From Neelides folsomi (taxonomy: Eukaryota; Arthropoda; Collembola; Neelipleona; Neelidae), in contig JAQGBZ010000429.1 in the NCBI GenBank assembly GCA_034687125.1, positions 1 through 49,541 of the forward strand: a DNA stretch of 49,541 bases, given 5' to 3'. The translations under genes and the position numbers were made by a program. The notes under the pieces are model-generated. The model had not been told where the DNA came from. It searched no databases and saw only the letters and a list, made by a program, of their open reading frames with translations. This document shows, one piece after another, positions 1 through 9,371 of the stretch (positions within the stretch are counted from its first letter, which is position 1; each line of letters opens with the position of its first letter).

Positions 1-343
1 ATAAGTGGCATGAAACGGTTTAAAAGATAAATCTTTCAGCATACGTTGGACGGAGGTTCGCTTAAAATTCAGCTCAATTGACAATCTTTTCGCCGAGGTC
101 GGTTCGAGAGAATTTTCTTCAATTTTTTAGTTTTAAGACCGAAAGATTCTCTTCGGTTCTGACCGTCTTTGGCCTCCCAGTTTTATTTTTGTCTAACACA
201 CTCCCTGTTTCTTCAAATTTTCTCATTAACCTACCAACTGTGCTGCTATTTAGAGGCAAGGTTTGGAAACCATCGTCTAACAACTTCTGAAGCGTTTTTC
301 GTTTCAGCAAACTTTTTAATAATGAAAACTCATTCCCTTTCAA
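1..343 (-). pseudogene. Transposase N-terminal helix-turn-helix fragment, frameshifted, cut by window edge
   Basis: The reverse strand reads a tandem helix-turn-helix region typical of insect Tc1/mariner/IS630-like transposases. The first part, starting near 343, contains GRPKTVRTEENL, the classic linker after the first DNA-binding helix set. It stops near 119 in a run of A's. One base out of phase the reading continues to the window edge with SAKRLSIEL and SVQRMLKD, which match the second helix-turn-helix of the same family. The catalytic DDE part would lie outside the window to the left. The frameshift sits in a homopolymer-rich stretch, so it may be real decay or a sequencing error. The family assignment rests on motif recognition only. 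Confidence 0.7.
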
Positions 344-470
344 CTAATTTACTAATTTGTCGAGTACCATGAGTTTCATGAACGGAGGTTCATTTTAACT
401 CATTTTGTCATTTTACAGTGAATGGGGAATTATGATATTTTTAAACGCAATAAAACTATTTTGTGTTTTA

Positions 471-712
471 CATGGAGCACCATGTAAATTTAGGAGCACC
501 ATGGAGTTTCAGGAGCAAAGGTGGAGCAACATGGAGTTTTCAGGAGCGATTTTTACCAACATGGTGCTTTTTTGCATGGAGCACCATGGAGCTTCGATTC
601 ATGGAGCAACATGGTGCTCCATGAAGCGGAATTTTATAAGATAGGGAAACTTACATTGAAAACAGCATGGAGTTAAATTTCGATCCATGGAGCACCATGG
701 TGCTCCATGGAG
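471..712. repeat. Scattered array of CATGGAGCACCATG-type palindromic units
   Basis: About ten partial copies of CATGGAGCACCATG and its variants (GGAGCAACATGG, ATGGTGCTCC) lie within 240 bases in both orientations. At 684-711 two units fuse into a perfect 28-base palindrome centred on CCATGG. Similar units recur weakly near 18470-18640 and 24868. No gene is associated. The short ORF over 405-644 is a translation of the repeat. Confidence 0.75.
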
Positions 713-1271
713 CCTCAATTTTACAAGATAGCGATATGTTAGCCATTATGTCATTGTCATAATTTACTAATTAAGGGTATATTAAAAAGATAATAATACC
801 AATCGACACATGATAAAATCGAAGAAAGTACTGAAGAGAAATAAATGTCTACTCTATAATAGGATTCTTAATGCCATTGTCAAAGTCATTGAAGTGGAAC
901 GACTTTCTTTTGTTTCTTTATTTTAACACAATGGAATTTAAAAATAGAAAGGATGCTTGAAAAAGTCATACAATAAAACACATTTCAGACTTTTGAAAAT
1001 GTACAATTAATATTAATATTTAATTAATTATAGGCCATAAAACGTAGGAGAAAAAATATGTGGGGGAAACAGGTTCTGAATTTTTATTGCTATAAAACAA
1101 TCTTAACAGAATTATTGATTTAGTCGAAAATACAATTAACGCTGAAATTAATCAAAATTAATTAAATTCAGCAAATTCAGATTTGGATACTTTAAAGATA
1201 TTAACATTAGTTAATTGAATTAAATTATTCAAATAATCATAAAAATTCTATCATTAGATTGCTTTAAAATA
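713..1271. other. AT-rich intergenic DNA upstream of the receptor gene
   Basis: I see no coding signal, repeat or RNA gene here. It precedes the start of the ionotropic-receptor-like gene. I could not pick out a convincing TATA box or initiator. Confidence 0.5.
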
Positions 1272-3236
1272 ATGATGGGGAAGCCCAAAGGATTTAGGAG
1301 AATCCTATTTTTGAATCAAATTGTAATTTTAGTTTTAAGTATAATTGGAATACAAGGAGACTATTTGAAAAAATTGATTAATTATAGTAAAATCACAAAT
1401 AGTCCCTTGCATTTTAAGCTGGAAAAAACCGGAGATTCAATTAATGTTGACTTTTCTTATCCGTTTCCCTTTTACAATCCTGTCACCATAGATTTGGAAT
1501 TTGAATCAATTAGAGTCAAATTAAATTTAAATGAAAGCAATAGAGAATCCTCTTTAAAAACATTTAACTTTTACATCCGCGAGTCCTTCGGATTGGAATT
1601 GCTGAAATTCACCCAAGGAAAATCAATTTTCATTTTAAATTCAAACAGCACAAGTTTCATTCAAGGGAAAATGAACCAGAGCGGATTTGGATATTCAGAA
1701 ACCCCAAAAGTCATTGTAATTTCCGACGATCAAAAAATGAAGGATTCCTTTGGAGCTTTGGGAATCAAAGCCCTGGGATTTGAATCGCGGTTGTGGAACA
1801 TAAAAATTATTTTCTCCAATTCCAATTTCCCTCAATTCACGATTTTCTGCCAGCTTTGCCCAACCAGGATTTTCAAAACTTCTGAGGCAAATTTGAGAAT
1901 TATTGAAAAGGACAGCAAGGATTTTAGCAAAACTGCTTACGGCCGAAAATTCACTGAAATAAATTACGACATGGTGGAAAAAACTGCGCCGTTTATCCAA
2001 TGGGAAGAAGCTTTCAACTTCAGCAACTTCCACGTGGACCAAATGGACGAATATTATTATTACATTTACAGACACATTATGGCAAAGCATTTCAACTTTT
2101 CCACAAACCACTTTGACTTTTACAACAAATTGAACCAAACACCTTTGGAATCCGCAGATGTTCAGGAAACGCTCATTTGCTGGGATTGCGAAACCTTCAC
2201 TGAATGGGAGCGAAGGACTTTGGCGGTTTACATTTATTCAGAAGAGAACAAATTCATTTATTGCGAATTTACCAAAACCCTCAAAGAACCTTCGTGGACT
2301 TTCATTTTTAACCCTTTTGATTCCTTCGTTTGGATCGGGATTTTGCTAATTGCCCTAACGTTCTCAATCGTGACGAGAAGTTTTAATTACGCGATTGATT
2401 TGTTTTACGCGCTCATCGGCCAATGGAGCTTTTCGCGGGTTGAAGTCGTGAAAAAATCGTTTTTAATTTTCTTCCTCACCGGGTTTACGCAAATCATTTT
2501 TAATAATTTGTACCAAGGGTTTTTAACATCAACTTTGATAATTCCATCGGGTTTGAAACAATTTGAAAGTGTTAGGGAATTGTTCGAAGCGGAATATTCA
2601 ATAATTGGAGGTTTTGATTTTGACCGATGGAAGGGAAAAGACAACAGCCATGTGATTAACACGTTTGTCGAAAGATGGGAAAATGTTTATGTAATGGACT
2701 TTGAGCGAGCAAACTATAATCTTAGTGAGTTGGTGAGTAAGGGGAAAATCATATTTGATAAAACCTGCGACGATCGATCGGTGACTGGCCAGGATTTTTA
2801 TGTCACGAAATACCCGGGAAACGTGACGCTGCTGATTTACAATAGGCCAGACACGGATTTGAGGATGAAGAGAATGACGGACAAATTTGAAGCTTTGAAC
2901 TGCGCGGTTGTGAACGAGAAGTTTCACGAGACGCGAAGATTTTCTTGGTTTGTTTACCATTTTTCACAACAATTAGTAGAAGGCATGGAGGCATTAATTG
3001 GATCTGGAATTAAAATTTTCTGGGAGCGAATGATTGGAGAAACATTCAGAAGAAGGCAAATTAAAAAACTTAAAGATGATCCAACCGTCTTTAAATTATC
3101 TTTTCAATCTCCCATTAAAATCATTTTTATTTTCTACATTATTTTATCATCTTTATGCTTATTCATTTTTGCTCTTGAATTTTCCATTAAAAGAATCAAG
3201 AAATATTTTGTTAAACATTTAAACATTAGAAACTAA
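1272..3236 (+). CDS. Divergent ionotropic-receptor-type chemoreceptor (IR), intronless
   Basis: A 654-residue membrane protein with the layout of arthropod ionotropic receptors, the variant ionotropic glutamate receptors used in smell and taste. A signal peptide spans about residues 1-29. A long extracellular part is followed by a first membrane segment near 352-368 (FVWIGILLIALTFSIV), a pore-loop-like stretch near 375-386 and a second segment near 395-422. The latter ends in YQGFLTSTL, which resembles the YxxxLTSxL signature after that helix in IRs. A second ligand-binding half follows, then a last membrane helix near 615-636 and a short basic tail. Length fits the family (600-700). Glutamate-binding residues are not recognisable, as usual for divergent IRs. 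The first of two adjacent Met codons was taken as start. The stop codon lies inside a 23-base tandem repeat. The exact subfamily and ligand cannot be told. Confidence 0.8.
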   Translation: MMGKPKGFRRILFLNQIVILVLSIIGIQGDYLKKLINYSKITNSPLHFKLEKTGDSINVDFSYPFPFYNPVTIDLEFESIRVKLNLNESNRESSLKTFNFYIRESFGLELLKFTQGKSIFILNSNSTSFIQGKMNQSGFGYSETPKVIVISDDQKMKDSFGALGIKALGFESRLWNIKIIFSNSNFPQFTIFCQLCPTRIFKTSEANLRIIEKDSKDFSKTAYGRKFTEINYDMVEKTAPFIQWEEAFNFSNFHVDQMDEYYYYIYRHIMAKHFNFSTNHFDFYNKLNQTPLESADVQETLICWDCETFTEWERRTLAVYIYSEENKFIYCEFTKTLKEPSWTFIFNPFDSFVWIGILLIALTFSIVTRSFNYAIDLFYALIGQWSFSRVEVVKKSFLIFFLTGFTQIIFNNLYQGFLTSTLIIPSGLKQFESVRELFEAEYSIIGGFDFDRWKGKDNSHVINTFVERWENVYVMDFERANYNLSELVSKGKIIFDKTCDDRSVTGQDFYVTKYPGNVTLLIYNRPDTDLRMKRMTDKFEALNCAVVNEKFHETRRFSWFVYHFSQQLVEGMEALIGSGIKIFWERMIGETFRRRQIKKLKDDPTVFKLSFQSPIKIIFIFYIILSSLCLFIFALEFSIKRIKKYFVKHLNIRN

Positions 3237-3287
3237 ATATTAGAAACATTAGAAACTAAATATTAGAAACATTAGAAACTAAATATT
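3221..3287 (+). repeat. 23-base tandem repeat spanning the stop codon of the IR gene
   Basis: The unit AAACATTAGAAACTAAATATTAG is present 2.9 times. The first copy encodes the last residues (NIRN) and the TAA stop of the receptor gene, so the array grew from its 3' end. Confidence 0.85.
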
Positions 3288-4291
3288 GTTTAATGATTAT
3301 GATAATACTTATACTATTTATTATGCAATTAAAAAACTAAAATATTATAATGATTAATTAAATAAACCCACCGATTAAATCATTAAACTTTCGTAATTGG
3401 TTTTATCGTAGTTAATAATTAATGAATTCCACGATGGATCAATTCAATTTCTTGATTTAATTTCCATATTATTCAATATGTAATTTATCTTTGCCCAATT
3501 AAACTATCATTTAATTATAAATTCTGGTTAACACAAAAGGAATGTTTAATGTTTAGGTTTGAACAGTTTTTTTAATTAAAAACAATTCCATTAGGGGTTT
3601 AATAAAATTAGCCAATTTGAAACTTATTTGTAATTTAATTAAAATTGTAGTTTGATTAAGGTTAGAGATAATAAAAATGTTAGAAAAATAAATTCATAAT
3701 AAAAGATTTTTTAATTTACTCATCGTTAGTAAATAACAAAATAAATTGAATAATGGTAATAATTGGTTTAAAGAAATTTTCAACTCAAAATATTCCTATT
3801 TATTCATTTACAATAATTCATTGCTCCCCAGAATGTTGCACTATAATGTGAAGGAGAGTTGGAGGAGAGTTGTAGGATAAGATCGGATTGTAGGAGGAGA
3901 ATGGTGACGAACCAGGAGATGTTATTGTAATTCGGGGGTTTCATGAGGGTGTAGTTTGTCCCGGTTGTTGTTGCCTATTTAAGTGGATATAAAGCCATGT
4001 TACGGGATCGTAGGCTGCGGCACCGAGGAGAAGCCCTCCTCGGATGGACCGGGACTCAAACTCAAGTACTTTTTAGAGTTCCATTGGTAAGTCTGTTTTG
4101 AAATTTAGTCATTAAAATACAATAATTAGCAATTGTAATTGTAATTATCAAAATTATTCAATAGAAATGGCTCCAAAAAGGAAAATGGAATTTCATAACT
4201 ATAGCAAATGGATGAATTATGAATTGAACTCTATTGCACATTGCTTTTTCCTTTAAAATGTATGGAAAGTGAATTCATTTTTGTAAAATTG
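3288..4291. other. Intergenic DNA with a GC-richer segment at 3821-4090
   Basis: Mostly AT-rich and featureless. The segment 3821-4090 is more GC-rich and ends in a promoter-like layout: TATTTAAG near 3976, a short hairpin (CCGAGGAGAAGCCCTCCTCGG) near 4023, and ACTCAAACTCAAG near 4053. It resembles the U3/R part of an LTR or a core promoter. The similar words TATTTAAG and ACTCAAACTC recur at 37270-37300. No coding sequence follows, so a solo-LTR remnant is my preferred but weak reading. Confidence 0.3.
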
Positions 4292-4300
4292 TTAAAAATG

Positions 4301-5207
4301 GGTCAGGGTGTCGATGACGGACCCAAAATGGGGTACATTGGGGTACATGTACCCGTTTATACCCTAAAATGTACCACAAAATGGGAACATCGGGTACATA
4401 TACCCTTTGATGGGTACATGTACTAAGAAACTGGGTACATATACCTTAACGAGGGTACATTTGTGGGTACAAAATGGTATATGTACCCATTAGATGTGTA
4501 TAAAGAGGTACATGTACCTTCATGTGGGTACACTTATGGGCTGAGTTATCGTTTTCTAGCTGGGATTTCCGGCAAATTCCGGTAGTTGCCGGAACGGCAA
4601 CTACCCATGTACTTGAAAGATATAAATTACGGAAGTTACCGGGTGCCGTAAAGGCAATTGCCGGGTGCCGTCACGGCAACTATCGTCAAACATTTAGGCA
4701 AATGCCGTCACGGTAGCTGCCGCAACGGCACTAGGTAGTTACCTTAATGGCAACTACCTCGATTCGATTTATTTCATTTATATTATGTTAGGTTAGGTTA
4801 GGTTAGGTAAAAAGAACTAAAGTCGTAATTTCCTATCAATACTAACCTAACCTATCCTAAATTAATCATAAACAAATAAAATTGAATAACTTTTATACCG
4901 AAGACAGATGCCGTCACGGCAACTACCTAAATTTGCCGAAAATCCCAGCCAGAAAACGATAACTCAGCCCATAGGTGTACCCACATGAAGGTGCATGTAC
5001 CTCTTTATACCCATCTAATGGGTACATATACCATTTTGTACCCACAAATGTACCCTCGTTAAGGTGTATGTACCCAGTTTCTTGGTACATGTACCCATCA
5101 AAGGGTATATGTACCCGATGTTCCCATTTTGTGGTACATTTTAGGGTATAAACGGGTACATGTACCCCAATGTACCCCATTTTGGGTCCGTCATCGACAC
5201 CCTGACC
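4301..5207. mobile_element. Non-autonomous inverted-repeat element, about 290-base arms, 9-base target duplication
   Basis: A 907-base element begins GGTCAGGGTGTCGATGACGG and ends with its exact complement. The arms (about 4301-4590 and 4918-5207) are nearly identical inverted copies with only scattered mismatches, so the insertion looks recent. They are built from degenerate GGGTACAT/ATGTACCC units. The direct repeat TTAAAAATG flanks it exactly at 4292-4300 and 5208-5216. The interior holds further short palindromic CCGGCAA/TTGCCGG-like modules and four TTAGG units. There is no transposase. Very long arms plus a 9-base duplication fit Mutator-like (MULE) foldback elements; the superfamily is inferred. 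ORFs read across the arms are repeat translations. Confidence 0.9.
4788..4807 (+). repeat. (TTAGG)4 interstitial telomere-type repeat inside the inverted-repeat element
   Basis: Four perfect TTAGG units, the common arthropod telomere repeat, lie at the centre of the 4301-5207 element. CCTAA-type copies follow in the opposite sense at 4844-4860, so the two form a loose inverted pair. Confidence 0.9.
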
Positions 5208-5221
5208 TTAAAAATGAGTTA

Positions 5222-5267
5222 ATTTAATTATATCATATGATTTAATTTTCATATGATATAATTAAAT
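5222..5267. repeat. Perfect AT-rich hairpin, 19-base arms
   Basis: ATTTAATTATATCATATGA at 5222-5240 is repeated as its exact complement at 5249-5267 with an 8-base loop. It lies just outside the right target duplication of the 4301-5207 element. Confidence 0.85.
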
Positions 5268-5488
5268 CTATCCCTTATATGTCCTTAAAAAACGCTGTGT
5301 ATCAATTTGTATTAACCAACTAACTTATAATAAGGCATCTACAATAATTAATATAGACAATTTTAAATATAAAACTTCACAATTCACTTAATAAGAAATA
5401 ATAATATAAATAAACAATTTGTCAGGCTAGTATAATAAAAGAAATTAAAGAAATAAGTTTTTGTATTTACATAGATATAAAATAAGGT

Positions 5489-5856
5489 CTAATATTTATA
5501 TGTATAATATAAAAATGTTTTTCGTGGCTCATTAGGAGGATCTCGGCCTTCATAGCTTAAATGTCTTTCCCATGGAACATCGTTTAATATTGAAGGCCCT
5601 GATGAAGGAACTAACATTAAGAATTACTTATTAACTAGTCACTACTAAAATTTAATTATAATATATAGGTCAATTGCTATTGTTTCTGATGCAAACATGA
5701 CTTTGTAAATAGTTTTACATTTCCAAAATTTCTCACATTTTTCATCAAGTTGTAAGACTTTCTGAAGAATGTCTTAAATCTAGAAATATATCAATTATAC
5801 ATCAAGTCTTCCAAACGTTTCTCCAAAATCAATTTCATCTCTCGCCTATTACATGT
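5489..5856 (-). pseudogene. Exon-like open stretches of an unrecognised gene, probably a relic
   Basis: Three reverse-strand open stretches lie in series: 5801-5856, 5697-5779 and 5489-5598. The last follows an AG and reads a proline- and charge-rich tail (NDVPWERHLSYEGRDPP) with a stop at 5489. Its codon texture is unlike the flanking AT-rich DNA. Phases join on paper, but the first gap is only 21 bases, too short for an arthropod intron, and the donor at 5697 is weak. No start codon or signal peptide was found upstream. I read this as the 3' end of a decayed gene, or a chance open frame. No family is recognised. Confidence 0.25.
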
Positions 5857-7494
5857 CTGTCTTTATCAATTCAAGCTACCTGCATGTTACATAAAAAAAG
5901 TTCATATAAAAGAAATTACAAAAAATGATTAATAAATAAATAAAAATACCTGTTTGTATATACGATATATTAATATACCTAATATAAGTATAATGGTGTT
6001 ATATAAAGCTATCATACCCACTCGGTATATAACTATATACTTGTAATTTAAAAATTAATTTAAATCCATTCAATTCAAGTTAAATAGTTTTATTATGCCT
6101 AAGTACATAAGCACGTATTCATAAGTTCTAAAGTTAATCCTATTATACTTGCTATGATATAGCTATAAATATTTGAATACTTAGGATTAGTCATTGTTGT
6201 GAATCATCAGAACCCTTTAGACCTTTAAAGATTAACTTCGACCTCAAGTGTTTAATTTACCCCTAATCTTAATCTTTATTAAAAGTTATTCAATTCTCTT
6301 CTATTTTCTTCCTTTACGCAAATTGTATCTTTCTACTTTGAACTTTCTTATTCCTTATCTTTAAATTTATCCACATAATTGTACATAGGCACATACATAC
6401 AATATTATATATTTACAAATAAATAATTTAATCTTTGTTAACCCCAAGTGATTGATTGTAATAATAACAATATTTATATAAGCTATTATTGAATTCTAAC
6501 GTATGATCAGTCCTTATATTTTTTTGGGAGAAGACTAGCTAACTATCCATTAAGGATTGCTCGTTAACAACGAGTACCTATGGGTAGTGGTGAAAAGTCA
6601 TAATAAATAATTTGGGGTAAATTCTTCCGTTTCATTTTATCACCTATATCATATTTTTGTAATAAATTTGAAATTCTTTTCTTTAACGCTAGTGATAATC
6701 CTTCATTCTCAAACATTTTTTATAGACCATCGTAGGTCTCATAATAACAAATGGTTTTATTATATGTAACTATATATAATCTTTTTAACCTCAATTAAAA
6801 ACATGTACCCTTCATAAATTGCGGTCTCTCACCTTCATATTACACTGCATTAAAATCGAATAAGAAATTATTTATAATTTATTTATTTATTAAATTTTAG
6901 GAAATAGATACTTTTTCCAATCCTCTAGGAGGAGAACTGATAAGGTCTTTGGGTTTTTTTTTCTTTTATACCTTTTTCCCTTCTAAATTTATTGTCCTTA
7001 TATCTTAAATTGTCAAAGGTCGGTATTAGTAAGATAATCTATTTTTATTTTATAAACCATTCAGTTGAAAAGTATTGTAAGAAAATTGAATAATGACAAA
7101 TATTATTTCATTAGATTGGAAAACAATACATATTTCACATTACTATTTAATAGAATTAAATATTTATTCTATATAAACTGTATTTATACAAAGAATAAAT
7201 GTGATGTTTAAATGTAATGCGTAATGCATAACAGAAATTTTTTAGAATATTTTTGTTGAAAATAATTCATTCGTAATCACATTCCTATCCTGGAAATTAA
7301 AGCAATTTCATAATAAAATTTTTAACCTATTTATTTTTAAATATCTCATTCTCACATTGTATTCTAACAACATTTTTATTAACAACCTACATATAAATTA
7401 AAATTCATAGATAAATATAACGAATATTCCAAATTCATAAAAATTAATTTAGAATAGAATTTTCAACCGTGATTTTATTTACTGAATTAATACA
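5857..7494. other. AT-rich intergenic DNA, nothing recognisable
   Basis: No coding stretch, RNA gene or clear repeat was found in this stretch on either strand. Confidence 0.5.
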
Positions 7495-8046
7495 ATGAAA
7501 TATAATTGCTTATTTCTATTTACCATTTTGGTTTTCCTGAATAATTCCCAAAGTGAAAAGTGTGAAAATTTTGTTCAGGTTTCTGCCCTTGGATTATTGC
7601 ATTATTTGGGTACAGTGAATTTTAAATCTCCGGATTTCTTCAGTGGAAAATGGAAATTGGAAGTTAAAACAACTCATCCTTACACTTTTATTGGGGTATA
7701 AAAATTCATAAAATTAACTAAACGAATTCAATAAATTAGTAGTATTAACCAGTAATTATTAAAATCATTTCCAAATAGTGTTGGGGAGTTTCCATTATTG
7801 AGAATCCTTCAAAGAGTCTGGCGATTTTTCAAAGCGTTGACGATGTGACTGTTAAAAAAGGTTAGTCAATTATCAATGGAAACAAATAAATAAAATAAGG
7901 AATAAATTTTAGGCGACGTCATCAGCTTCCGATTTCGAATTTCCTGGGGAGTTGGGAAGAATGTTCCGCTTATTGGGAAAATGATTTGGGAATCAAAAAC
8001 AATATGTAATAGTTTTACAAATGAAAATACAATTGTTAAAACATAA
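7495..8046 (+). CDS. Small secreted protein, 138 residues, three exons
   Basis: Exons 7495-7695, 7779-7860 and 7913-8046 join with consistent phases and GT/AG borders. The product has a signal peptide (MKYNCLFLFTILVFLNNSQS). A mature domain of about 118 residues follows, rich in aromatic and beta-strand-like segments (WKLEVKTTHPYTF, CWGVSII, GDVISFRFRISWG), with Cys in the mature part at KCENF, CWGV and TICN. The alternation of Trp-containing strands vaguely recalls small beta-sandwich carbohydrate-binding modules such as CBM2, but I cannot support that assignment. An AATAAA signal lies shortly downstream, near 8220. It stands alone on its strand. Function unknown; a secreted digestive or binding protein is possible. 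Confidence 0.7.
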
Positions 8047-8836
8047 CTGAACTACCTGTATATAACTGAAATGTGTTTATACTTAAAAATTCTATTTTAA
8101 TATTGTAACTTTATATTTATTGATTGCACTTAATTTAATTGTAGTGTTTATTGAAATTGTTGGGAAACGAGTATTGGTAGTTCATGTATATATTAATGTA
8201 TCAATACTTCCTATTACTGAATAAAAGAACAATTTATTTATTATTAACTTTAAATTCTTAATTATTTTAATGAGTCTTTTTTATAAGTTGTAGAACACAC
8301 AAAAAATATCTTTTATTCACTTAAACATTCATAGCTAAATACACAATACCCTTGCTGTTATGTAATTTATCAAATTATTTTGAATTCACAAAATTTCTGC
8401 CCAATTGATCCGTATTGGGTGTCTATTTATTTACAAAGTAAGTTATAAGAAGCTTTCATTTTAAATACACAATCATATAAAAAGCAACTTTTGACTCATC
8501 CTGTAAAATCACTAGTCAAAGTTTTATTTCATAGCCCAATTTTGTTAAGAAATCATTGTGAGAAAACAGACTAAATTCATGAAAGTAATTTCTGATAGAC
8601 TAGAGTAATAGCCAAAATACTTACCTGACCCTTTTCCTTCGCAAACAGTTATATATGAACATCTCAAATGTTTTCCATGTTTTTATAGTTAAACTCCAGC
8701 CAACAACTAACGAGCCAACAACTGTTCTTCAAAACATTGATTTAAATAGTATTATAAAATTTGAATTATTCAATATTTTTATCGCTTTAGTAGAATATTA
8801 AAAGGGTAATAACACTAAAAATTGTTTTGTGAAAAT
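8047..8836. other. AT-rich intergenic DNA, nothing recognisable
   Basis: Only the 3' flank of the secreted-protein gene and featureless AT-rich sequence are visible. Confidence 0.5.
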
Positions 8837-8845
8837 CGAAAAGAG

Positions 8846-8998
8846 GGCAGCTCCCATTAACCCGCGACCCGACATGTGGTAAGCGACAGTCGCTTACCAC
8901 TCCAAACCTAACCTATCTAAATACATATCGCAAGAAATAGGGCGTTGTCTAATGAAATAACGCTTATCGAGTCTGGTATCGGGTAAATGGGAATTTCC
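8846..8998. mobile_element. 153-base MITE with 9-base target duplication
   Basis: It begins GGCAGCTCCCATTAACCCG and its end, reverse-complemented, reads GGAAATTCCCATTTACCCG. The inverted similarity runs on for about 40 bases. The direct repeat CGAAAAGAG flanks it exactly (8837-8845 and 8999-9007). Inside is a nearly perfect hairpin, GTGGTAAGCGAC with its complement (about 8876-8900), followed by CCTAACC telomere-like words. No coding capacity. The duplication length suggests Mutator-like mobilisation. Confidence 0.85.
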
Positions 8999-9007
8999 CG
9001 AAAAGAG

Positions 9008-9371
9008 TGTGATTTCTCAACCTCTCGGCAGACAACTAATATGATCCTCACGTTTTCACCTTTTTACGTTTTCTCAATTTAATCCGCTTTATCCCAAAAT
9101 ATCTTACCTGACCTTAAAACAATAATAAAACTCTATCATTAATTTAATTGGAAATTCCTATTATGGGATAAACCTTTTTGTTGAAATCATTAAATAGAAT
9201 TAATTTAAAGTATAGACAATAAAGTGTGGAAGTAATTTTATAATTTTGTGTTTAATTCATTTCATTGTAATTTATGCCGCATAGAGTTATTGTCATTAAA
9301 CAAAATAAACAGTTGGTAAATTAACATTTATGTTTTTATGCAATGGAAACATTTAATTTAATTAAAGCATT
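9008..9371. other. Intergenic 3' flank of the protease gene
   Basis: AT-rich, with no coding signal. It holds the presumed 3' untranslated region of the reverse-strand protease gene. Confidence 0.5.

Noticed and set aside
4788..4860. TTAGG tract as a sign of a chromosome end
   Set aside because: Only four units, embedded in a bounded transposable element with target duplications; interstitial, not telomeric.
4241..5180. Two matching ORFs on opposite strands (VHVPVYTLKCTTKWEHRVHI)
   Set aside because: They read the two arms of the inverted-repeat element and therefore mirror each other; not genes.
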